NCBI RefSeq assembly: GCF_900099965.1
Contig: NZ_FNDJ01000012.1
Coordinates: forward strand, 1-64,000
Direction: 5' to 3'
Length of the DNA stretch: 64,000 nucleotides
From: Nonomuraea jiangxiensis
Lineage (GTDB): Bacteria; Actinomycetota; Actinomycetes; Streptosporangiales; Streptosporangiaceae
Part shown: piece by piece, positions 50,436 to 59,426 of the stretch
Layout: each line of letters starts with the position of its first letter
How positions within the stretch are numbered: position 1 is the stretch's first letter
Translations under genes and position numbers: made by a program
Notes under the pieces: model-generated
The model's database searches: none
Told to the model about the DNA's origin: nothing
The model's input: only the letters and a program-made list of their open reading frames with translations

Positions 50436-50472
50436 ATGAGCATATGCTCATAGCAGATGAGCACATGCTCAT
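50436..50472. promoter_or_regulatory. Tandem 16-bp palindromic operators in the divergent promoter region
   Basis: ATGAGCATATGCTCAT (50436-50451, perfect) and ATGAGCACATGCTCAT (50457-50472, one mismatch) have centres 21 bp apart, two helical turns, between the epoxide hydrolase and the FAD monooxygenase. They look like sites for a dimeric TetR- or MarR-type repressor that is not encoded next to them. Confidence 0.75.
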
Positions 50473-50497
50473 ACTTAGTCCGTGAAGGGGAATGATC

Positions 50498-51655
50498 ATG
50501 GTGAAGAGAGCCGTCATCGTCGGGGCGGGCATCGCCGGACTGGCCGCCGCGCTGCGACTGCACCGGATCGGCTGGGAGCCGGTGCTGGTCGAGCGGGCCC
50601 CGGCCCGCAGGACCGGCGGATACGTGGTCGCGTTCTTCGGCCGCGGCTACGACGCCGCCGAGCGCATGGGCGTCCTGCCCGCGCTGCGCGAGCGCCACTC
50701 CGGCCCCGTCGGCATGACCTACCTGAAACCCGACGGCCGCCACCGCTACACCGTCCCGAGCCGCACCGTAAGCGCCCTGCTCGGCGAGCGCGGCCTGACG
50801 CTGATGCGCGGCGACATCGAGGCGGCGCTGTACGAGCAGGTGGACGGCAGGGTGCCGATCAGGTTCGGCACCACGCTCACCGCCGTGCGGCAGCACCCCG
50901 GCGGCGTACACATCGAGCTCGACGACGGCGCCACCATCGACGCCGACTTACTGGTGGGCGCCGACGGGCTGCACTCGAAGGTACGCGAGCTCGTCTTCGG
51001 CCCCGAAGAGGGCTTCCGCCGCGACCTCGGCCACATGATCGCCGCCACCACGCTGGACCACCAGCCGCCCGGTGCCCCCGAACACGCCTTCACCACCGTC
51101 TCCCGGATCGGGCACCTGTTCACGATCGCGAACCTCGGCCCCGGCCGCACGGCGGCCTTCTTCACCTGGGGCACCCCCGACCCGGCCGCCGAGCTGGCCA
51201 AGGACCCCCGCCAGGCGCTGGCGGAGGTCTTCCACGACATCCCGTGGACCGCCGCCGGCCTGATCGCGAGCCTGCCCGCCGGTGGCCTCTACTACGACTC
51301 CGTCAGCCAGATCGTCAGCGACCGCTGGAGCGAGGGGCGGGTGGTGCTGCTCGGCGACGCCGCCTGGTGCGTCACGCTGTTCGCCGGCTACGGCTCCTCG
51401 CTGGCCGTCGCCGGCGCCGAGTCGCTGGGCACGTTCCTGGAGAGCCGGCCGGACGACGTCCCCGCGGCCCTGCGCGCCTGGGAGGCCGACCTGCGCCCGG
51501 AGGCGGAGAAACGCCAGGCCCTGGGCCGCCGCAACAGCGGCACCCACTCCCCGGCCAGCCGCCTGGACCTGCTCAAGCGGGACCTGCCGCTGCGCCTGGC
51601 CGCCCTGCCGCCGGTCACCCGCTTGCTGGGCAGGCGGCTGCGGATCCACGGCTGA
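50498..51655 (+). CDS. FAD-dependent monooxygenase (TetX/PHBH-like)
   Basis: 385-residue group A flavoprotein hydroxylase. Motifs: dinucleotide fold VIVGAGIAGLAAALRLH, the DG motif LVGADGLHSKVRE, and the GD motif RVVLLGDAAWCVTLFAGYGS. It hydroxylates an aromatic or polycyclic substrate with NAD(P)H and oxygen. ATG 50498 has AAGGGG seven bases upstream; ATG 50492 is too close to it. Controlled, presumably, by the palindromic operators upstream and divergent from the epoxide hydrolase. Confidence 0.9.
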   Translation: MVKRAVIVGAGIAGLAAALRLHRIGWEPVLVERAPARRTGGYVVAFFGRGYDAAERMGVLPALRERHSGPVGMTYLKPDGRHRYTVPSRTVSALLGERGLTLMRGDIEAALYEQVDGRVPIRFGTTLTAVRQHPGGVHIELDDGATIDADLLVGADGLHSKVRELVFGPEEGFRRDLGHMIAATTLDHQPPGAPEHAFTTVSRIGHLFTIANLGPGRTAAFFTWGTPDPAAELAKDPRQALAEVFHDIPWTAAGLIASLPAGGLYYDSVSQIVSDRWSEGRVVLLGDAAWCVTLFAGYGSSLAVAGAESLGTFLESRPDDVPAALRAWEADLRPEAEKRQALGRRNSGTHSPASRLDLLKRDLPLRLAALPPVTRLLGRRLRIHG

Positions 51656-51790
51656 CGAGACGGACCGGGGGCTCTAGCCACGAGATAACGCCGGCGTAAC
51701 CGGAACCGGTGACGCCGGGGTTAGGCGCCGGTCGCTGGACTGCTCTCACCACGGCCGGGATCCGCCCGGCCCCCGGACGGGAGCACCACC

Positions 51791-53164
51791 GTGGCAGTCC
51801 GTGAAAGCATCGCACCACCCGCCGTCCTCGCGGGACCGCGCCCGGCGGGTCACCGGCTGTTCGCCGCCGTACTCGTCCTGGCCGCCGCCCTGCGCGCGCT
51901 GGTCATGCTGGGTTACGACACCGCGACGGTCTACTGGTACGACTCCTTCACCTACCTGGACACCGCCGTCCACCTGCGCCCGCAGGGGGCCTTCCACCCG
52001 GCGGGCTACCCGGCCTTCCTGTGGCTGTTCCGGCCCTTCCAGAGCGTGGAACTGGTCGCAGGGGTGCAGCACGCGCTGGGCCTCGGCGTCGGCGTGCTGA
52101 TCTACGTGTTGCTGCGCCGCCGCTCGCTGCCCGGCTGGGGGGCCACGCTGGCCGCGCTGCCGCCGCTGTTCGACCCCTCGTTGGTGCGGGTGGAACACGC
52201 GATCCTGTCGGACACGCAGATGATCTTCCTGGTGATGGCCGCCCTGCTGGCCCTCATGTGGCGCGAGGAGGTCTCGGTGCGGGCGGCGGCGGTAGCGGGG
52301 CTGCTGCTGGCGCTGGCGGGCCTCACCCGGACGACCGCCGTGCCGCTGGTCGGCCTGGCCGCGCTGTTCCTGCTGCTGCGCCGGACGCCGTGGCGGCCGG
52401 TCGTGGCCCTGGTGCTGGCGGGCGTGGTGCCGCTGCTCGGCTACGCCGGCTGGTACGCCCATCACCACGGCAGGTTCGCGCTCAGCGGCTCCGACGGCGT
52501 TGCCCTGTGGGCCCGTACCATGACGTTCGCCGACTGCTCGATCGTCCGGCCGCCGCCCGAGGAGGCCCGGCTCTGCCCGAACGGCACCGTCGTGGACGCC
52601 GCCTCCGAATACGTCTGGGCGCCCGGCTCCTCACTCAACCTGCTGCCCGGCGACCGCTTCTCCCACAACGACCTGGCCAGGTCCTTCGCGCTGCGGACCA
52701 TCGCCGCCCAGCCGCTGGACTACCTGCGCGAGGTCGCCGCGAACACCGCGCTCGCCTTCACCTGGGAGCCGGTGCCGCATCCGGACCGGCTGCGGCCGAC
52801 CTCCACCTTCCCGCGCGGGGCCTGGACGGTGCCGGCGGACCAGCCGCTCGTCGCCAAGGTCCGCGCCGAGTACGACCGGGACATCCGTGGCATGCGCTCC
52901 GTCGAGCCGTACGCGTCCGTGCTGGCCGCCTACCCCTATCCGTGGTTCCTGCACGGCACGCTGTTCGGGGTCCTGCTGCTGGTCGGCGGGGTGGGGGCGA
53001 TCGGGCGGCGGCGGGCGGCGGCGCTGCCGTGGGCGTTCGCGGTGTTCCTGCTCGTGGCCCCGGTCGCGGTGCTCGACTTCGACCACCGTTACGTGCTGCC
53101 CGCCATTCCCGTCGCCTGCGTCGCGGCGGCGCTGGGCGCGTACCGGCCGCGGCGAGCCCGCTGA
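51791..53164 (+). CDS. Polytopic membrane glycosyltransferase-like protein (GT39/GT87-like)
   Basis: 457-residue protein with about ten membrane helices and the catalytic-looking first loop with acidic residues (YDTATVYWYDSFTYLDTAVHL). A large extracytoplasmic loop (about 235-370, FADCSIVRPPPEEARLCPNG) holds two cysteines. These features are typical of polyprenyl-phosphate-sugar-dependent GT-C transferases; donor and acceptor are unknown. GTG 51791 start. No neighbouring cell-wall genes help define the role. Confidence 0.78.
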   Translation: MAVRESIAPPAVLAGPRPAGHRLFAAVLVLAAALRALVMLGYDTATVYWYDSFTYLDTAVHLRPQGAFHPAGYPAFLWLFRPFQSVELVAGVQHALGLGVGVLIYVLLRRRSLPGWGATLAALPPLFDPSLVRVEHAILSDTQMIFLVMAALLALMWREEVSVRAAAVAGLLLALAGLTRTTAVPLVGLAALFLLLRRTPWRPVVALVLAGVVPLLGYAGWYAHHHGRFALSGSDGVALWARTMTFADCSIVRPPPEEARLCPNGTVVDAASEYVWAPGSSLNLLPGDRFSHNDLARSFALRTIAAQPLDYLREVAANTALAFTWEPVPHPDRLRPTSTFPRGAWTVPADQPLVAKVRAEYDRDIRGMRSVEPYASVLAAYPYPWFLHGTLFGVLLLVGGVGAIGRRRAAALPWAFAVFLLVAPVAVLDFDHRYVLPAIPVACVAAALGAYRPRRAR

Positions 53165-53216
53165 CCGGCCCGTGCCGCCCCCGGGGCGGGCAGCGAGCGG
53201 GCGCCCGTCATCGGGT

Positions 53217-53783
53217 TCAGGCGCTCTTGGGCGCGTAGTGCAGAGCCGTGATCCCGCACTCGAACGCCCGCGCGCTGACGAGGCGCAGCCGCTGGTTCGC
53301 GCCGGTGTTCGGGAAGACGGGCATGCCGGTGCCGATCGCGACCGGGTTGACGAACAGGTGGAGCTCGTCGAGCAGGCCCCGGGCGATCAGGTTGGCGACG
53401 AACGTGCCGCCGCCGTACGCGATCATCTCGCCGCCCGGCTCGGCCTTGAGCTTGTTCACCGTCTCGGTCAGGTCGCCCCCGGCCACGGTGGCGTTGTCCC
53501 ACGGCGACTCGGTGAGGGAGTTGGAGATCACGACCTTCGGCGTCTGGTTCATCCAGTCGATGGAGGACTGGTCCTCGCCCTCGGGCCCGGACGCCCAGGC
53601 CGGGATGAACCCCTCGGCCAGCTTGCGGCCCAGCACGATCAGGTCGACCTTCTTGGTGAGCGCGTCGATGTAGGTGCTGAGGTCGTCGGTCCACGGCGTC
53701 CCTCCCGCCCAGTCCATCTCGCCGTTCGGACCGGCCATGTAGCCGTCGGCGGTGACCTGGACCTGGAGCTTGAACGTACGCAT
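53217..53783 (-). CDS. Dihydrofolate reductase-like (RibD C-terminal) protein
   Basis: 188-residue RibD_C-type reductase. The N-terminal strand and glycine motif (LQVQVTADGYMAGPNGEMDW), ILGRKLAEGF-like segment, VISNSLTESPWDNATV and the GGGTFVANLIARGLLDELHLF region are as in the family. It binds NADPH; substrate unknown. Not a true FolA. ATG 53783 with GAAGGGAAAT upstream. Confidence 0.88.
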   Translation of the reverse strand: MRTFKLQVQVTADGYMAGPNGEMDWAGGTPWTDDLSTYIDALTKKVDLIVLGRKLAEGFIPAWASGPEGEDQSSIDWMNQTPKVVISNSLTESPWDNATVAGGDLTETVNKLKAEPGGEMIAYGGGTFVANLIARGLLDELHLFVNPVAIGTGMPVFPNTGANQRLRLVSARAFECGITALHYAPKSA

Positions 53784-53865
53784 GAAATTTCCCTTCGGGG
53801 TTCTGCCCTCGCGTTGTGTTGGTTCTACTGTGCCGGGCGGGGCTTACGATCCTCTTCAACCGGTC

Positions 53866-54927
53866 TTAAGGTCGCGCCTCGATGAGCGCGCCGGCGCGGA
53901 GAGAGGCGGCCAGCGCCCCCGGATGACCGGTACGGGTGTAGACCTCGGCGGCGGTGTCGGTGAACTTGATGACGTGCTCGTCCGCGTGGGCGACGGCCCG
54001 TTCCAGCACGTCGGCGACGCCGTCGGAGGCGGCCGGCGGAGTGGGCAGCGCCTCGGCCGGCGCGGCCAGCGGCGGCGCGTAGGCGGAGAAGATGGCGGCC
54101 GTGGTGGTCCAGATCGCGGTCAGGCTCGGCGCCCACAGCTCGTACGGCAGCGCGGGCAGCGTGTGCAGCACCGCGTTCGGCGCCGTCGCGGTGTGCACCA
54201 GCAGGACGGGCGAGCCGTGCCCGTGGGTGAGGTAGCGCAGCGTGGCCGCGGCCACCAGATCCTCCAGCCTGGTACGGATCTCCTGCGGGGTGGCGGCGGC
54301 CCGCAGCCCGGTCACCGTCGTGTCCCAGCCGGGCAGCCCGGGCAGCTGGCCGAGCCGGTTGGCCACGTTGCCCTGCTGCTCGGGCACGCGGGGCAGGGCG
54401 TCCATCGCCGCGTGCGGGTCGAGCCGGCCGCCGGGGTCGCCCACGATGGGCACGCCCCGCGACCTGGCGGCCCAGAAGGCCAGGCCGTGCGCGAGCTCGT
54501 CCAGCGTGGCCGGGTTCTCGGCGCCGGCCAGGAGCGCGCGCACCACGTGGCCGACCCTGATCACGCCGTGCGTGGTGCCGGCCAGCACGCCCGGCAGCAG
54601 GCGTTCCCACCAGGTGGCCAGCACCTGCCGCCATGGCCGCTCGGCCAGCTGCCGGGTGAAGAAGGCGGTCCAGTCGCCGATCCGCCGGCCGTCGCCGAGC
54701 GCCTCGGCCCAGTCCGCCTCGCCGATCTCGCCGGTACGGCCCGGGAGGTCGTCCAGCCGGGCCACGTACCGGTCCACCCAGCGGTCCACCCGATCGGCGT
54801 GGCCCCGGCGGACCAGCACCTCGACCGCCATCGGGCCGTGGTTGGTCAGCTGGTCCTCGCCCCATTCGGGTCCTGTGCGGTGGAAGCGTTCGTAGGCCAC
54901 GTTCAGCACTCCGCCGGCCACGGTCAT
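53866..54927 (-). CDS. Questin oxidase-like protein (DUF4243)
   Basis: 353-residue protein of the questin oxidase/DUF4243 family (Baeyer-Villiger-type enzymes of polyketide metabolism in fungi; bacterial members uncharacterised). Features: LTNHGPMAVEVLVRRG, LLPGVLAGTTHGVIRVGHVV and a central LTHGHGSPVLLVHTATAPNA. ATG 54927 chosen; GTG 54930 adjoins it. Alone, divergent from the LuxR-AAA regulator. Confidence 0.8.
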   Translation of the reverse strand: MTVAGGVLNVAYERFHRTGPEWGEDQLTNHGPMAVEVLVRRGHADRVDRWVDRYVARLDDLPGRTGEIGEADWAEALGDGRRIGDWTAFFTRQLAERPWRQVLATWWERLLPGVLAGTTHGVIRVGHVVRALLAGAENPATLDELAHGLAFWAARSRGVPIVGDPGGRLDPHAAMDALPRVPEQQGNVANRLGQLPGLPGWDTTVTGLRAAATPQEIRTRLEDLVAAATLRYLTHGHGSPVLLVHTATAPNAVLHTLPALPYELWAPSLTAIWTTTAAIFSAYAPPLAAPAEALPTPPAASDGVADVLERAVAHADEHVIKFTDTAAEVYTRTGHPGALAASLRAGALIEARP

Positions 54928-54942
54928 CACCCCGTTCTTGTC

Positions 54943-54967
54943 GTTCGGCGGTGATCATTATGGGTAC
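54943..54967 (+). promoter_or_regulatory. Possible sigma-B-like promoter (GTTC-N15-GGGTAC)
   Basis: GGGTAC at 54962-54967 with GTTC 15 bp upstream; the -35 element has one mismatch from GTTT. It lies about 65 bp before the LuxR-AAA gene. Confidence 0.3.
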
Positions 54968-55033
54968 GGCCCGCCGTCCGGGACATGCGTGCCGGCCACT
55001 CATGCACCACTCAAAGTCCACCTATAATGAGAT

Positions 55034-58000
55034 ATGCAGGTGAGTCCGGAGTCGGTATCGCCGCGCGAGGCCGAGGTCCTGGCCCTGCTCGCCGCGCACC
55101 TGTCGAACGCCCAGATCGCGGGCCGCCTGCACATCTCCGTCCGTACGGTCGAGAACCACGTGGCCGCACTCCTGCGCAAGCACGGCGTCGCCGATCGGCG
55201 GGCGCTGGCCGCCATCGCGGGGCGGGAGATTCCGGCGCATCCGGCCGGGGTGACCGGCGCCCCCACCTGGCGCACCGGATTCACCGGGCGAGCACACGAA
55301 CGCGACGCCATACTGGCCCTGTTGCGCCCCGGGACGCTGGTCACCCTGGCGGGGCCCGGCGGGGTCGGCAAGACCCGGCTGGCCGCCGTCGTGGCCGAGG
55401 CCGCCACGGCGGACTTCCCGGGCGGCGGGGCGTTCGTGGACCTCGTACCGGTGCGGGAGGGCCAGGTCGCCGGGGCGGTGGCCAGGGCACTCGACGTGAA
55501 CGAGACCCCCGGCCAGTCACTGGAGGACGCCGTGACGACCGCGCTCGGCGTCAGCGGCGCCGAGCAGGGGCACGGTCGGCCCGTACGTCTACAGCCCGGA
55601 CGAGCGGAGGGCGACTCCCGCCGGCTGCTGATCCTGGACAACTGCGAGCACCTGCTCGACGATGCCGCGGCCCTGGCCGACCTGGTGTTGTCCCGGTGCC
55701 CGGACGTCACGGTCCTGGCCACCAGCCGCGAGCGGCTCGGCGTGCCGGGTGAGCGTGTGGTGCCGATCTCGCCGCTGCCGCTGGCCTCCGACGCGGAAGC
55801 GCTGTTCGCGGACCGGGCCGCCGCGGGCGACCCCGGCTTCGTGGCCGACCCGGCGACGGTGGCCGAGATCTGCGCCCGGCTGGACGGCATGCCGCTCGCC
55901 ATCGAGCTGGCCGCGGCCCGCTGCGCCTCGCTGGGGGCCGCGGGGCTGCTGGCCGCGCTGGACGACACGCTGCGGCTGCTGGCGGGCAGCCGCCACCCGG
56001 ACGAGCGGCATCGCTCCCTGCGAGCGGTGATCGGCTGGAGCCATGACCTGCTCGCCGACGACGAACGGACCCTCTTCCCCCGGCTGGCCGTCTTCGCCGG
56101 CGCCTTCGACCTCGACGCCGCCTGCCACATCGCCCCCTTCGCCACCCGGAGCGCGGTCGCCGACGTGCTGGGCAGGCTGGTGGACAAGAGCCTGGTGGTC
56201 CGCGGGCATGAAGAGGGCTCCTGGCGGCTCCTCGAAACGGTCCGCGCGTACGCCCTGGACCGGCTGACCACCGCCGGCGACCTGGCCGATGTCCGCGACC
56301 TGCACCTGTGCTGGGCGGCCGACACGGCACACGCGCTGGCCGAGCAACTGCACGGGCCAGCCGAGTGGTCCGACGGGCGGGCAGACGGGCGGCGACTGCC
56401 CGGCTCCGGGCAGCCTGACGAGCGACAGCCCGACTCCGGGCAGCCTGGCAAGCGACAGCCCGACTCCGGGCGGCCCGGCGAGCGACAGCCCGACTCCGGG
56501 CGGCCTGGCGAGCGACGACCGCCTGACGCCGGGCAGCCGGACGGGCGGCGACCGCCCGGCGCTGGGCCGACGGACGGGCGGAAGCGGTTCGATGCCGTGT
56601 GCGGCGATCTGCGGGCGGCGCTGCGCAACGCTCCGCCGGGGCCCGGGGTGCTGCCGCACCGGCTCGCCCGCTCCCTCGGCCACCTCGCCTACGACCGCCG
56701 GCTGGTCAGCGAGTCCCTGGAGCACTTCAAGGAGGCGGCCCGGCGTGCCCCCACCGCCTCGGCCGCCGCCGCGGACCTGCGTACCGCCGCCCAGGTCGTC
56801 TACGCGGTGGGCCTCGCCCGTGGGGCGTTCGACCTGCTCCTGGAGTCCGCGGACCGCGCGGCGGACGCGGACGACCACGGCGCCAGGGTGATCGCGCTCG
56901 CCCAGGCCGTGGTCACGGCCTGCCGGTTCACCTCGGGCTTCGCCGACCCGATCCCCCGCTCCCGGTTGCGCACCCTCCTGACCCAGGCGGCCACGATCGC
57001 CGATCCCGCGCCGCACGCGGCTCCGGCCGGGCAGCCGGACGGTGGGAGGAGCATCGACGGGGCCGTGGTGGGTGCTCATGTGGCTGCCGCGAGTACCTGG
57101 TGTCCGGGTCCGTCATGGGACTCGCCCGATCCGGTGCTCGCCGAAGCGGCCGTGGCGGCGGCACGGGTGACCGGCGACCCGGTGCTCATCAGTGCCGCGC
57201 TGGACGCGACCGGTACGCAGGCGATCCGGGCGGGCCGGTTCCGGCAGGCGTACCGCATCGCGCGGGAGCGGCTGGCGCTGGTGGAGGAGATGGACCGGCG
57301 TCACCCGGCCTCCGCGGCGGAGATCCTCGACTCCTTCCACAACGCCTGGCTCTGCGCGTTCGCCGCCGGTGACCTGCTCGCGGCGCTGTCCACGGCCGAG
57401 CTGATCGCCGGGGACGAGCTGCTGGGCGCCCATCCGTACCGGTCGGCGGGCAAGCTGATCCCGCCGCTGGTGCTGCTCGGGCGCTTCGACGAGGCGTTGG
57501 AGCTGGCCCAGCCCATGTGGCAGGCGTGGCGGCGCTCCGGCACGCCGATCGCCGCCTGGCTCTCCCCCGCCGCCTCGGCCGTCGCGCTCGCCCACGGCCT
57601 GCGCGGCGACCACCCCGCGTACCGGCTCTGGCAGGCCCGCGCCGAACAGGCCCTGGGTCCCGGCAACCCCGCCCCGGCCGCCGACTCCATGGTCTTCGCC
57701 GCGTTCGTGGCCGCTCGCGTCGCCGTACACACCGGTGAGGACGTGGCGGCTCCGGTCACCCGGGCCTTCGCCGGCTCCGCCACCGGGTGGCCCGCCGCCT
57801 ACGCCCGTGCCGCCGGGGCCGAGCTGGCCGTGCTGAGCGGCCTGCCCGACGCGGACCGGCGGCTGGCGGCCGCGGCTGAGACGGCCGGCGAGAACGACTG
57901 GGCCGCCGCGTGCCTGGCCCGTGCCCGGGGCCACCGGTACGGCGACGCCGCCGCGTATCGGGAGTCGCTGCGGGCCTGGACCCGCATCGACGCGCGGTTC

Positions 58001-58054
58001 GAGCGAGAGCACACCTCGGACCTCCTCGTCACCGGCCCACGATGCCCCGCATGA
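55034..58054 (+). CDS. LuxR-type HTH / AAA-like ATPase regulator (N-terminal HTH)
   Basis: 1006-residue regulator. A LuxR helix-turn-helix lies at the very N-terminus (SPREAEVLALLAAHLSNAQI, RLHISVRTVENHVAALLRKH; residues about 9-60), unlike LAL/MalT proteins, where it is C-terminal. An NB-ARC-like NTPase follows: Walker A LAGPGGVGKTRLAAV near 105-120, Walker B RRLLILDNCEHLL near 195, arginine motif LATSRERLG. After a repeat-rich linker (about 456-515) the C-terminal half is helical TPR-like. Probably activates transcription on ligand or protein binding. ATG 55034 with the frame open to the left edge of the gene. Confidence 0.87.
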   Translation: MQVSPESVSPREAEVLALLAAHLSNAQIAGRLHISVRTVENHVAALLRKHGVADRRALAAIAGREIPAHPAGVTGAPTWRTGFTGRAHERDAILALLRPGTLVTLAGPGGVGKTRLAAVVAEAATADFPGGGAFVDLVPVREGQVAGAVARALDVNETPGQSLEDAVTTALGVSGAEQGHGRPVRLQPGRAEGDSRRLLILDNCEHLLDDAAALADLVLSRCPDVTVLATSRERLGVPGERVVPISPLPLASDAEALFADRAAAGDPGFVADPATVAEICARLDGMPLAIELAAARCASLGAAGLLAALDDTLRLLAGSRHPDERHRSLRAVIGWSHDLLADDERTLFPRLAVFAGAFDLDAACHIAPFATRSAVADVLGRLVDKSLVVRGHEEGSWRLLETVRAYALDRLTTAGDLADVRDLHLCWAADTAHALAEQLHGPAEWSDGRADGRRLPGSGQPDERQPDSGQPGKRQPDSGRPGERQPDSGRPGERRPPDAGQPDGRRPPGAGPTDGRKRFDAVCGDLRAALRNAPPGPGVLPHRLARSLGHLAYDRRLVSESLEHFKEAARRAPTASAAAADLRTAAQVVYAVGLARGAFDLLLESADRAADADDHGARVIALAQAVVTACRFTSGFADPIPRSRLRTLLTQAATIADPAPHAAPAGQPDGGRSIDGAVVGAHVAAASTWCPGPSWDSPDPVLAEAAVAAARVTGDPVLISAALDATGTQAIRAGRFRQAYRIARERLALVEEMDRRHPASAAEILDSFHNAWLCAFAAGDLLAALSTAELIAGDELLGAHPYRSAGKLIPPLVLLGRFDEALELAQPMWQAWRRSGTPIAAWLSPAASAVALAHGLRGDHPAYRLWQARAEQALGPGNPAPAADSMVFAAFVAARVAVHTGEDVAAPVTRAFAGSATGWPAAYARAAGAELAVLSGLPDADRRLAAAAETAGENDWAAACLARARGHRYGDAAAYRESLRAWTRIDARFEREHTSDLLVTGPRCPA
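56401..56582 (+). repeat. 30-bp minisatellite in the LuxR-AAA gene
   Basis: Four 30-bp units (56401-56520), CGACTCCGGGCAGCCTGGCA-type, then two degenerate 33-bp units to 56582. They encode 10-residue PDSGxPGERQ repeats joining the ATPase and TPR-like parts. Confidence 0.88.
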
Positions 58055-58079
58055 CACCACACCACCTGCCCGGCGACGT

Positions 58080-59426
58080 TCACAGCCTGGCCCGGGTAGG
58101 GGCTGCCCGCTCTCCGCTGGGTCCGCTCCGGGCGAACCGCAGGGCGGCGGCTCCGGCGAAGTAGGCTGCCAGCGCCGCCGTGGGCAGACCGGCCGGGCCG
58201 TGGTGACCGGGGCCGGCCGAGGCGATGCCGAACAGCCCGGCCACCACCGCGGCCATGCCGGCGGCCGTGAGCGGGCCCGCGCCGCGTCCCGGCTCGCGGT
58301 ACGGGCGGACGCGCTGCTCGATGGGCCCGAACAGCATGACCAGCAGCCCGAGGAACACCCCCAGGACCGCCAGCCAGGGCAGCCGCAGCAGCAACCACGG
58401 CACCGACCCCGGCGCGGGCTGCGGGAACACCCCCGTCACGTACAGCGCCAGGACGCCGAACACGACGGCGGTCATGTGCCACAGGAACACCGTCATGATC
58501 ACTGAGTTGACCGCGACCACCACCGTCCACGGGCCCACGTCGCGCAACCACCGGTTGACCCGGTCATGCAGCAGCAGCACGAACCCGGTCTGGGCCGTGG
58601 CCAGCGCCAGTAGCGCCAGGGTGGGCGGCGAGGTGTTCTGGCCCACCATGCTGACCGGGTACGGCCCCCACACGGTGAGCCCCACCAGCACGGCCAGCCC
58701 GCCGAGCGCCAGCGGCGCCGCCACCGCCGGCCGGGACGGCAGGCGCCCGTCCCGCCAGGCGAAGCCGAGCTGGTGGATCGCCAGCCAGGCGAACAGGTAG
58801 TTGCCCTCTCCTCCGTGCGGGACCTGCCACACCAGCCCCGCCAGGTCGCCCGCGCCGACCAGGACGAGCAACGCGAGGGGCACGGCCAGCCCGAACCGCT
58901 GATGGAGCGCGTACGTCACGGGAGTCAGGACGACCACCGCCAGGTACGCCACCAGGAACCACAGCGGGATCCCGGCCACCCAGGTGGCCAGGCCGACCAG
59001 CGTGGGATCGACCCCCGCCGCCCCGGCCGCCAGAGCCGCCACGGTGAGCACGATCAGCAGCATGGTGGTGGGCCGCACCAGCCGTTCGGTACGGCGCAGC
59101 GTCCAGCCGGTGACGGTCCCGCCCCGGCGCCGGTGGGAGGCGAGCGAGGCCGCGTTGGCGAAGCCGCCCACCAGGAAGAAGATCGGCATGACCTGGAACA
59201 GCCAGGTCAGCGGGCGGGTCCACGGCACAAGGTCCAGGACGCTGCCGCCGCGGAACCCGCCGTCGTAGGCGACCTGGACGATCAGCCAGTGTCCGGTCAC
59301 CACGGCGGTGATCGCCATCGCGCGCAGCAGGTCGACATGGCGGTCCCGGCGTGCGGGAGTCCGCTCGGCCTTACGCCGCAGCCCCCGCGCCACCCGCCGG
59401 AAGGCCGCCAGGGCGTCCGGGTTCAT
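58080..59426 (-). CDS. Acyltransferase-3-like membrane protein
   Basis: 448-residue protein with about ten membrane helices and the acyltransferase-3 signature at the first helix (RHVDLLRAMAITAVVTGHWL, catalytic-type His), then FFLVGGFANAASL and RRTERLVRPTTMLL. Such enzymes O-acylate sugars or lipids at the membrane. ATG 59426 overlaps the stop of the repeat-containing frame at 59423-59737 by ATGA. It converges on the LuxR-AAA gene. Confidence 0.86.
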   Translation of the reverse strand: MNPDALAAFRRVARGLRRKAERTPARRDRHVDLLRAMAITAVVTGHWLIVQVAYDGGFRGGSVLDLVPWTRPLTWLFQVMPIFFLVGGFANAASLASHRRRGGTVTGWTLRRTERLVRPTTMLLIVLTVAALAAGAAGVDPTLVGLATWVAGIPLWFLVAYLAVVVLTPVTYALHQRFGLAVPLALLVLVGAGDLAGLVWQVPHGGEGNYLFAWLAIHQLGFAWRDGRLPSRPAVAAPLALGGLAVLVGLTVWGPYPVSMVGQNTSPPTLALLALATAQTGFVLLLHDRVNRWLRDVGPWTVVVAVNSVIMTVFLWHMTAVVFGVLALYVTGVFPQPAPGSVPWLLLRLPWLAVLGVFLGLLVMLFGPIEQRVRPYREPGRGAGPLTAAGMAAVVAGLFGIASAGPGHHGPAGLPTAALAAYFAGAAALRFARSGPSGERAAPTRARL

